From NCBI GenBank assembly GCA_020201295.1, contig JAIVHA010000151.1, forward strand, positions 1 to 21,857: DNA of 21,857 nucleotides, in the 5' to 3' direction. Below the pieces are notes generated by a model. That model searched no databases. It was given only the letters and a program-made list of their open reading frames with translations, and was not told where the DNA came from. The stretch is from Lysobacteraceae bacterium (GTDB lineage: Bacteria > Pseudomonadota > Gammaproteobacteria > DSM-19610). Position 1 is the first letter of the stretch. Each line of letters begins with the position of its first letter. Positions 15,696 to 21,857 of this stretch are shown in pieces. A program made the position numbers and the translations under genes.

Positions 15696-17389
15696 CGCAC
15701 CTCGGCCGCGCCCAGGCCGCGGGGGTCCGCGGCGGCCCGCACCTTGCCATCGCGCCGATCCCAGAGCACCGCCTGCATATTGCCGTAGGGCGATCGCACC
15801 GCTTTCAGGACATGCCCGCGGGCCTGCAAGGCCTCGATCACGGACTTGGATAAGGCCTCGGCCTCATACTCCACAAGGTCCGGCAGGAACTGGTGATGAA
15901 AACGCGGCCGCGTCACCCAGGACTCGGGCGGTTCGTCACGGGCGAAATCCAGGATGCCCAGCAGCACCATGGTGATGATACGACTGCCGCCCGGCGTACC
16001 CAGGATGGCCACCCGGTCCGTGGTCTCCACGAAGGTGGGGCTCATGCTCGACAGCGGCCGCTTGCCCGGTGCGATAGCGTTGGCTTCCGCGCCCACCAGG
16101 CCGTAGGCATTGGGCACACCAGGCTTGGCGGAGAAATCATCCATTTCATCGTTGAGCAGCACGCCGGTGCCGGCTGCGATGAAGCCGGAACCGAAGGGGT
16201 AGTTGACGCTCAGGGTGGCCGCCACCCGGTTGCCCTCGCGGTCGAGGATGGAGAAGTGGGTGGTATGGTGGCCGCCGCCGGTTGCGGCCGTGCCGGGCAG
16301 ATCGGCGCTGGGCGTGGCGCGGTCGGCGCGGATGCTGGCGCGCAGGCCGGCGGCATAGTCGGGACTGGTGAGCCGCGCCAGGGGCATGTCCACGAAATCC
16401 GGATCACCCAGGTATTCGGCGCGATCGCGGTAGGCGCGGCGCATGGCCTCGAGGACCAGGTGGGTACGCGTTGCCGCGTCCAGGGCCGCAAGGTCATGGC
16501 CCTCCAGGATATGCAGCATGGTGGCGAGCGCCACGCCGCCGGATGAGGGCGGTGAGGCCGTGGTCACCTTGAGATCACGGTAGCGGAACTGCACGGGTTC
16601 GCGCTCGACCACGCGGTACTGTTCCAGATCGTCCCGGGTCCAGATACCGCCGGCGGCGCGCACCGCCTCCACCAACCGTTGCGCCACCGGGCCGCGATAA
16701 AAACCCGCCGCACCCTGCTCGGCCAGGGCCTCCAGGGTGCGCGCCAGGTCCTCCTGCACGATGGACTCACCCGCCTCCGGCACCGCGCCATGATCCAGGA
16801 GGATGGTGGCCGTCTCCGGATAGCGCGCCATCACCTCCAGCCGGAATTCCGCCATGCTCCGATAGTGCTCGTCCACCGCAAAACCCCCACGGGCGAGGCG
16901 GATGGCCGGCGCCAGGGAACGGGCCAGGGGCAACTTGCCATAGTGGCGGGCGAGGTGATCCAGGGCGGCCGGTTCGCCGGGGATGGCGGCGGACAAGGGT
17001 CCGTTCATGGACCAATCACTGACCACCTCACCCTGAGCGTCGAGGTACAGGTCCCGATGGGCCGCCAGCGGCGCGCGCTCGCGACCATCCAGCATGACCT
17101 CAAAGCCGTCGGCGGCGCGGTGCAGCAACCAGAAACCGCCGCCGCCCAGGCCGGAGCTATAGGGCTCCACCACCGCCAGGGCGGCGCTCACCGCCACGGC
17201 GGCATCGAAGGCATTGCCACCGGCGGCGAGGATCTCCAGACCCGCCGCCGTGGCCAGCGGATGGGCGCTGGCGATGGCGGCGGCCCCGGGCTGCGTGCCA
17301 TTGGCATCCGTCGCCGCAGCGGTGCCGGCCCACAACAAAAAGGCCCCGATCAGGAGCCCTTTCGCGAGTATGCGGCGCATGCCGGCCAT
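15692..17389 (-). CDS. ggt: gamma-glutamyltransferase (glutathione hydrolase)
   Basis: This exported enzyme cleaves the gamma-glutamyl bond of glutathione and related compounds. A signal peptide (MRRILAKGLLIGAFLLWAGTAAA) points to the periplasm. The precursor cuts itself before the catalytic Thr, here Thr376 in HHTTHFSILD, giving a large and a small subunit. Substrate-binding motifs are visible: DGRERAP (101-107), GKRPLSSMSPT and GTPGGSRI. The 565 residues match the family. The start at 17389 overlaps the ferredoxin stop by 1 base (TGATG); a second Met at residue 4 is also possible. It meets the histidine kinase gene tail to tail over a 4-bp CTAG that serves as stop on both strands. Confidence 0.96.
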   Translation of the reverse strand: MAGMRRILAKGLLIGAFLLWAGTAAATDANGTQPGAAAIASAHPLATAAGLEILAAGGNAFDAAVAVSAALAVVEPYSSGLGGGGFWLLHRAADGFEVMLDGRERAPLAAHRDLYLDAQGEVVSDWSMNGPLSAAIPGEPAALDHLARHYGKLPLARSLAPAIRLARGGFAVDEHYRSMAEFRLEVMARYPETATILLDHGAVPEAGESIVQEDLARTLEALAEQGAAGFYRGPVAQRLVEAVRAAGGIWTRDDLEQYRVVEREPVQFRYRDLKVTTASPPSSGGVALATMLHILEGHDLAALDAATRTHLVLEAMRRAYRDRAEYLGDPDFVDMPLARLTSPDYAAGLRASIRADRATPSADLPGTAATGGGHHTTHFSILDREGNRVAATLSVNYPFGSGFIAAGTGVLLNDEMDDFSAKPGVPNAYGLVGAEANAIAPGKRPLSSMSPTFVETTDRVAILGTPGGSRIITMVLLGILDFARDEPPESWVTRPRFHHQFLPDLVEYEAEALSKSVIEALQARGHVLKAVRSPYGNMQAVLWDRRDGKVRAAADPRGLGAAEVR

Positions 17390-17643
17390 CAGGCTTCGGC
17401 CGCCGTAAGACGCTTGTACTTCTCCATCAGCTCATCCTTGGTTTCCTGGTGATCCGGATCGAAGGGGATGCAGTCGACGGGGCAGACCTCCACGCACTGG
17501 GAGGTCTCGTAGTGCCCCACACACTCGGTACAGAGCGCGGGATCGATCACATAGATCTCGTCGCCCTGGGAAATGGCGCCGTTCGGGCACTCAGGCTCGC
17601 ACACATCACAGTTGATGCACTCGTCGGTAATCATCAGGGCCAC
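17389..17643 (-). CDS. yfhL: YfhL-type 2[4Fe-4S] ferredoxin
   Basis: A small electron carrier of 84 residues. Two cluster motifs are visible: CINCDVCEPECP and CTECVGHYETSQCVEVCP, the second with the longer loop between the second and third Cys that marks the YfhL/Alvin (Allochromatium) ferredoxin group. The frame is open to a TTG at 17649, but GTG at 17643 is chosen: it gives the family start MALMIT and puts GAGGAA 6 bases upstream, whereas the TTG would overlap the ribosome site. Placement next to coaD is conserved in gammaproteobacteria. ggt follows with coupled start. Confidence 0.95.
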   Translation of the reverse strand: MALMITDECINCDVCEPECPNGAISQGDEIYVIDPALCTECVGHYETSQCVEVCPVDCIPFDPDHQETKDELMEKYKRLTAAEA

Positions 17644-17707
17644 GGCCAATTCCTCTTCGGTTCCGACAACCCCCGGGAGGGTGTGGGCATATAAGATGGC
17701 GTTAATA

Positions 17708-18184
17708 TTAGCTCAAACGGGCGCGCAACGCAGCCACCACGGCCGTGTGGACAAAGGCCGTCACATCCCCGCCCAGGGCGGCGATTTCCCGCACCAGGCT
17801 CGAGGAAACAAAGGCATAGTGCTCGGAGGGGGTCAGGAACATGGTTTCCACCTCGGGCGCCAGCTGGCGGTTCATGCTGGCCAGCTGGAATTCGTATTCA
17901 AAATCCGACACCGCCCGCAGACCGCGCAGGATGACCTGGCCCTGCTGCTGGCGCAGGTAATCCACCAGCAGGCAGTCGAAGCTGCGCACCTCCACGTTGG
18001 GCAGGTGCGCCAGCACCTGCGTCGCCAGGCCCACCCGCTGCTCCAGTGGGAAGGCCGGGGTCTTGCCGGGGCTTTTCGCCACCGCGACGATGACCCGGTC
18101 GAACAATCGCGCCGCGCGCTCCACCAGGTCCGTGTGGCCGTTGGTGATGGGATCGAAGGTGCCGGGATAGACGGCGGTTTGCAT
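17708..18184 (-). CDS. coaD: phosphopantetheine adenylyltransferase
   Basis: This enzyme transfers AMP from ATP to 4'-phosphopantetheine, the fourth step of coenzyme A synthesis and thus the step after CoaBC, also in this window. The 158 residues show the nucleotidyltransferase motif PGTFDPITNGH at the start, RGLRAVSDFEYEFQLASMN in the middle and the ATP-binding SSSLVRE near the end. The frame is open to 18205, but MQTAVYPG at 18184 is the family start and has AGGAG 8 bases upstream. It is divergent from the coiled-coil gene; the 222 bp between them hold no clear promoter that I would defend. Confidence 0.97.
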   Translation of the reverse strand: MQTAVYPGTFDPITNGHTDLVERAARLFDRVIVAVAKSPGKTPAFPLEQRVGLATQVLAHLPNVEVRSFDCLLVDYLRQQQGQVILRGLRAVSDFEYEFQLASMNRQLAPEVETMFLTPSEHYAFVSSSLVREIAALGGDVTAFVHTAVVAALRARLS

Positions 18185-18406
18185 GGTGCGGGCTCCTGAT
18201 TCCAAGGGGTCAGAATACTTGAAAGGCCTGTATATGTTTTATGCTGAAGGGGTGAACCTACTCCTGCGCCGAAGTGCTGGCAAGCCGCGCACGGGGAAAA
18301 TCATGCTACATTTCCTTAGCAAACGAGCAAAACACGCACCATGAACATATTCATCCAGGCTGGAGGCACCCGGCTTCCGCCAAACCATTATCTGAGGAGA
18401 TCCTTC

Positions 18407-18694
18407 ATGAGCTTGAAAGAATCCTACGAGAAAAAACTGCAAGCCAAGCTGGACGAGTGGAAAGCGGAAATAGATCAGCTCAAAGCGAAGGCCGACGGCG
18501 CCGATGCCGATACTCAACTCGAGTATTACAGGAAAGTCGAGGAACCGAGGTCCATGCAAGAGGCCGCCAACAAAAAACTCCTGGCGCTGAAAGACGCCAA
18601 CGATGATGCCTGGGAAGACATGAAGGCAGGCATCGATAGCGCGTGGGACTCTCTCAACCTCGCGATCAAATCAGCCACCTCCAGGTTCAAATAG
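18407..18694 (+). CDS. small coiled-coil protein, sll1863-like stress family
   Basis: A soluble, highly charged 95-residue protein that is almost all helix: MSLKESYEKKLQAKLDEWKA, then repeated Lys/Glu/Asp-rich heptads, and an end DDAWEDMKAGIDSAWDSLNL followed by a short AIKSATSRFK tail. Proteins of this make-up occur in many gammaproteobacteria and are often labelled coiled-coil or sll1863-family stress proteins; the molecular role is not known. The start at 18407 is set by GAGGAGA 8 bases before; the frame's earlier Met at 18341 has no ribosome site. It is 35 bp ahead of the ion channel gene and probably shares its transcript. Confidence 0.85.
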   Translation: MSLKESYEKKLQAKLDEWKAEIDQLKAKADGADADTQLEYYRKVEEPRSMQEAANKKLLALKDANDDAWEDMKAGIDSAWDSLNLAIKSATSRFK

Positions 18695-18729
18695 GCAAGC
18701 CACGACGAAGCAAGACACAACCGAACAGC

Positions 18730-19578
18730 ATGCCTCGCTTCCACGCCCCGAACCCGTACAGCAGCGCAGGCTGGCGACAGAGCTGCTTCAGTGTCATCTT
18801 CGGCTACGACACGGCGGAAGGGCGCATATTCGATGTAGTGCTGATTCTGGCCATCCTGATCAGTGTCGTGGTGGCACTGGTCGACTCGATCCCGGCCATC
18901 AACGCCCGTTACGGGAGCAGCTTTTACGTCATCGAATGGGGCTTTACGCTGGCGTTTACTATCGAGTACGCAGTACGGTTGATGGTCGTCAGGGAACCGA
19001 CGCGTTATGCGCGCAGCTTCTACGGCGTAATCGACCTCATGGCCTTATTGCCAACCTATCTGTCGTTGCTGCTGCCTGGCGCGCAATACATGGCGGTACT
19101 GCGTGTACTGCGTATCCTGCGTATTTTCGAGGTACTTCACCTTCGCCGTTATACGCGCGCAAGCAGCGTGCTGCTCGACTCTCTCCAGAACAGCTGGCGC
19201 AAGATCCTCGTTTTCCTGCTGGCAATGCTGTCCATCATCACCATCTTCGGCGCGCTGATCTTTCTGGTCGAGGGGCCGGAGCATGGCTTCACGAGTATCC
19301 CCATCTCGATGTACTGGGCCCTGGTAAGCGTGTCCACGGTAGGGTACGGCGAGATTGTTCCAGCAACCCCCATCGGTCGTCTGGTTGCCTCGGTGCTGAT
19401 CCTGATCGGTTATGGAATCATCGCCGTACCCACCGGCATTTACACCGCCGAACTGGCCACCTCGCTACGTCACCGGCGGGACGGACGAAGCTGCGAGAAT
19501 TGCGGCCTGACCGGACACGATGCAGAGGCGGCACACTGCAGCCGCTGTGGTCATGCACTCCCGCCTGCCAAGACCTGA
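18730..19578 (+). CDS. voltage-gated-type potassium channel with C-terminal zinc ribbon
   Basis: A 282-residue inner-membrane ion channel subunit. Six spans can be traced: S1 about 34-56, S2 about 66-86, S3 about 97-115, an arginine-repeating S4 (VLRVLRILRIFEVLHLRR, 123-140), S5 about 158-180 and S6 about 217-240. The selectivity filter TVGYG is at 203-207, marking K+ selectivity. The C-terminus carries CENC (255-258) and CSRC (270-273), a short zinc ribbon in the cytoplasm that may sense metal or help assembly; that role is inferred. The ATG at 18730 has no obvious ribosome site, so coupling to the coiled-coil gene or another start is possible. Confidence 0.92.
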   Translation: MPRFHAPNPYSSAGWRQSCFSVIFGYDTAEGRIFDVVLILAILISVVVALVDSIPAINARYGSSFYVIEWGFTLAFTIEYAVRLMVVREPTRYARSFYGVIDLMALLPTYLSLLLPGAQYMAVLRVLRILRIFEVLHLRRYTRASSVLLDSLQNSWRKILVFLLAMLSIITIFGALIFLVEGPEHGFTSIPISMYWALVSVSTVGYGEIVPATPIGRLVASVLILIGYGIIAVPTGIYTAELATSLRHRRDGRSCENCGLTGHDAEAAHCSRCGHALPPAKT

Positions 19579-19614
19579 ATACCGCCCAGGTCCGGGGCAA
19601 TACTGCCTCGATGC

Positions 19615-20079
19615 TCACTGCTGAGCAGCACTCCCTCCATGACGGGTCAGGAATCGGTCCAGCTCATTGGCGAAGGCCTGGCGGTCACCGTGGTTGAGCG
19701 CCGGCGGCCCCCCGGTATGGATACCACTGCCACGCATCGTGTCCATGAAGTCGCGCATGGTAAGCCGCGCCCGGATTGTGTCAGCGGAATACAGTTCGCC
19801 GCGCGGGTTGAGGGCGTGCGCACCTTTTTCGATCACCTCCGCGGCGAGCGGGATGTCCTGGGTAACGACCAGGTCGCCGGCCTCGATGCGCTTGACGATC
19901 TCGTTGTCGGCCACATCGAAGCCCGCCGCTACCTGCAGGGACTTGATATTCGGCGCGGGTGGAGTACGTACGGGCTGGTTGGCCACCAGGGTCAGCAGCA
20001 CCCCGGTCCGCTGCGCGGCGCGGAACAGGATTTCCTTGATCACCAGCGGACAGGCGTCTGCATCCACCCAGATCTTCAT
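19615..20079 (-). CDS. yaiI: YaiI/YqxD family (DUF188) protein
   Basis: A 154-residue cytoplasmic protein of the UPF0178/DUF188 family, which has a PIN/NYN-like nuclease fold. Conserved acidic segments are visible: MKIWVDADACPLVIKE at the start, DNEIVKRIEAGDLVVTQDIPLA in the middle, and the family end-part DTIRARLTMRDFM with GGPPALNHGDRQAFANELDR. The exact biochemical role is not established. The ATG overlaps the patatin stop by 4 bp, so it is translated with that gene. It converges with the channel gene; the 36 bp between them show no strong terminator. Confidence 0.93.
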   Translation of the reverse strand: MKIWVDADACPLVIKEILFRAAQRTGVLLTLVANQPVRTPPAPNIKSLQVAAGFDVADNEIVKRIEAGDLVVTQDIPLAAEVIEKGAHALNPRGELYSADTIRARLTMRDFMDTMRGSGIHTGGPPALNHGDRQAFANELDRFLTRHGGSAAQQ

Positions 20080-21017
20080 GGCATTTCCATCATGGATTGC
20101 AATTCTTCCCGCAGCTTCGCTGCCGAAGGGCGCGCCTGTTCGAGGATTTCCACGTAGCGATGGAATTCCAGCACGCGCACATTCTCGATCTTCGGTCGCA
20201 CCAGGATATCCGGCGATCGTCGCTGAAGTTTCTCTTCCATAATGGAGTACTGCATGATCTGGAAGGTGTTGAAGCTGTTGTCAAAGAAGGAGGGCAGCGA
20301 CATCAGGTCACCATCCTTAGGGCTGCGATTGCCCAGCACGTCGACGGCGATGACCAGGTCGCTGTCCGCAAGCAGTAGCTCGTAGGGCAGCGGGTTGCTC
20401 AGACCGCCATCCACCAGCACCTGCTCCTGGTGTAGCACGGGTTCGAACAGGCCGGGCAGGGCCATACTGCCCTGCACCGCGGGCCAGAGCTCTCCCGAAT
20501 CGAACACCACCATGCGCCGCTCCCAGAAATCGGTGACGACCACCTGCAAGGGAATTTCCAGCTCCTCGAAGCGACTGACACCGGTCAGCTCGCGCAGATA
20601 ACGGATAAAAGGCGCCGCCTCCAGCAGGCCACCCGGCCCGTCGGCGGGCTCCAGGAGTTCGAGCCAGCGGCTCCACTTGCGATTGAGCAGCTCCTCGAAC
20701 CAATCCTGGCCATGGGTACCCAGCAGTTTCTCGATGGTGGCCTGGATCTCCCCGGCGGACATGCCCGAGGCGTACAGCGCACCCATGACCGCACCGATAC
20801 TGCAGCCTGAGATCCGGTGGGGGCGCAGCCCGAGTTCCTCGAGGACCTCGAACATGAGCACGTGAGACAACCCTCTCGCCCCGCCACTTCCCAGGGCAAG
20901 GCCGATGCGCGGCCGGCTGGTTTTGTCGGCCGCCATGGCATTGCCCACGAACGGCAGCAGCGCGGTGGCCAGCAATGCCTTCAGGGTGGAACGGCGCTCC
21001 TGCTGGGATTTTTTCAT
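20076..21017 (-). CDS. patatin-like phospholipase, exported
   Basis: A Ser-Asp dyad lipid acyl hydrolase of 313 residues. The oxyanion-hole motif GSGGARG is at 43-49, the nucleophile elbow GCSIG at 71-75 (Ser73), and the catalytic Asp203 lies in VDGGLSNP. The N-terminus (KKSQQERRSTLKALLATALL) has a twin Arg followed by a hydrophobic stretch and an AMA-AD cleavage-like site, so export, possibly by Tat, is likely. Related exported forms are the RssA/bacterial patatin group. Substrate is probably a membrane phospholipid; this is inferred. It is followed by yaiI with overlap and preceded by a damaged cNMP-rhodanese gene on the same strand. Confidence 0.92.
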   Translation of the reverse strand: MKKSQQERRSTLKALLATALLPFVGNAMAADKTSRPRIGLALGSGGARGLSHVLMFEVLEELGLRPHRISGCSIGAVMGALYASGMSAGEIQATIEKLLGTHGQDWFEELLNRKWSRWLELLEPADGPGGLLEAAPFIRYLRELTGVSRFEELEIPLQVVVTDFWERRMVVFDSGELWPAVQGSMALPGLFEPVLHQEQVLVDGGLSNPLPYELLLADSDLVIAVDVLGNRSPKDGDLMSLPSFFDNSFNTFQIMQYSIMEEKLQRRSPDILVRPKIENVRVLEFHRYVEILEQARPSAAKLREELQSMMEMP

Positions 21018-21107
21018 CGGATAAGAAGCTGCGGAAAGGCAAAACGCCGTGGACAGGGATGGTGCAGACCGATATCGGCCTACCTTATCCCCCGCCCACG
21101 GTTCAAA

Positions 21108-21857
21108 TCAAGCGTTGGAGGCCATCCGCGGCGCTGCTACAACCTCCGCCTCCGACCCCCGGCTCACGATTTCCTTTTCGTACAGGCTCTGGGTCTCGAA
21201 GGGCCAGCTGCGGATACCGCCTTCCAGGGACAGCACATCGAACTGGTTCTGGGTGAGGGTCAGGGTGGCGATGGCGCTGCGCGCGCCGCCATGACAATAA
21301 ACGATATAGCGCTTGTCCTTGTCCAGGGACAGCAGGGTGCCATCGGAGGTCATACGCACTGTCTCGTTGCGCGTGCTGCCCGAAATCAGGGCCTCGCAGC
21401 CAAAGGCGTCGCCTCCCCTATATCCGCAACCTTGTGCTGCTTGTCGTCATAGACACCGCGCTGATACACCTCCGCGGTACCGGAGGTGATGATGTAATAG
21501 GCATCGCCCTGTTCGCCCTGGCGAATGACTTCCTCAGCCTGCTTCGCCTGCAGGCATTTCATGCGCTTGAAGGCCAGCTCCACGTTCTCCAGCGGCAGGC
21601 GGCGGAACACCAGGGAATTGCGCACCTGGTCCATCAGGCGATACATCTCCTCGTCCGTGTCTTCCATCATGTGCACGACTTCATCCCAGGAGATCAGCTT
21701 GTCGAGCAGATCACGGGCAGAGTGCCCGCCTCAAGCCGGTCGCCATCCTGGAGCAGGCGGTCGAACTGACGGCCATCGGTGGGAAAATCCCTCGCGAGGT
21801 TAAAGGCGCCCTTGAATATCTCCTGGACCACCGCGATTTGACTGCCGATGGCGGCCC
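21108..21857 (-). pseudogene. broken cyclic-nucleotide-binding/rhodanese gene, 5' end outside window
   Basis: Read leftward, three frames must be joined. The first segment (21857 to about 21716) reads AAIGSQIAVVQEIFKGAFNL and on to DRLEAGTL; the second (about 21715 to 21418) reads LLDKLISWDEVVHMMED and a cNMP-binding domain (LVFRRLPLENVE...EEVIRQGEQGDAYYIITSGTAEVY); the third (about 21412 to 21108) reads GDAFGCEALISGSTRNETVR, then a rhodanese end with active-site loop YCHGGARS and LEGGIRSW. Single missing bases near 21714-21719 and in the CCTCCCC at 21412-21418 explain the frame changes. The joint LSLDK/DKRYIVYC lacks the end of the cNMP domain and the first half of the rhodanese domain, at a CTTGTC-CTTGTC tandem (21312-21323). 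The intact family couples cNMP binding to a sulfur-transfer fold. True decay or sequencing/assembly error are both open. Confidence 0.8.

Noticed and set aside
18270..18300. Possible sigma-54 promoter (TGGCAAG...GC)
   Set aside because: The GG and GC elements are not at the required 10-bp spacing.
21108..21359. Stand-alone rhodanese gene of 83 codons
   Set aside because: It is only the second half of a rhodanese domain and continues upstream into cNMP-domain residues in the same frame, so it is part of the broken gene.

Overview
The window is GC-rich, gene-dense chromosome from a gammaproteobacterium. Protein sequences and gene order fit Pseudomonas/Chromatiales-type relatives, perhaps an Ectothiorhodospiraceae- or Thio-type sulfur bacterium; that lineage is inferred, not proven. 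Key markers are the block coaBC-dut-algC-argB facing radC-rpmB-rpmG, a YfhL-type ferredoxin beside coaD, and a C-minus L33 close to that of E. coli.

Layout. 1-389 has no gene but holds stacked small repeats. 390-5727 is a leftward housekeeping run: coaBC (CoA synthesis), dut (dUTP removal), a long membrane-anchored AlgC-type phosphomannomutase/phosphoglucomutase, and argB. 5986-7168 runs rightward: radC, then rpmB-rpmG with their own promoter and a strong terminator. 7318-9343 is leftward: a fatty-acid desaturase and a globin-coupled diguanylate cyclase. 9438-14044 is a rightward GldA/GldF/GldG/DUF4340 ABC-transporter operon that runs into a decapitated mutM. 14106-15695 is an orphan PAS-PAS histidine kinase. 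It meets, stop to stop, a leftward group of gamma-glutamyltransferase, 2[4Fe-4S] ferredoxin and coaD. 18407-19578 encodes a small coiled-coil protein and a voltage-gated-type potassium channel with a zinc ribbon. 19615-21017 is a leftward yaiI-patatin pair, preceded by a badly damaged cNMP-binding/rhodanese gene that leaves the window.

Most genes are ordinary core genome. The unusual material is in three places. (1) Small repeats: four REPIN-like elements built on GTAGGAGCGGCCTCTGGCCG, one of them split by another palindromic insert, and a separate gapless 70-bp repeat present twice, once as the leader of the gldG-like gene. (2) Two apparent deletions: one joins a DUF4340 gene to the 3' part of mutM, the other removes the middle of a cNMP-rhodanese gene that also needs two single-base corrections. 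These are either true gene decay or assembly/sequencing faults. (3) Signalling genes with less common architecture: the globin-GGDEF protein, the AlgC with a periplasmic sensor-like region, and a PAS domain with a CPVC motif.

I see no CRISPR array, prophage, full transposon, tRNA or rRNA. I did not find a convincing new multi-gene system; the best unexplained element is the 70-bp repeat.
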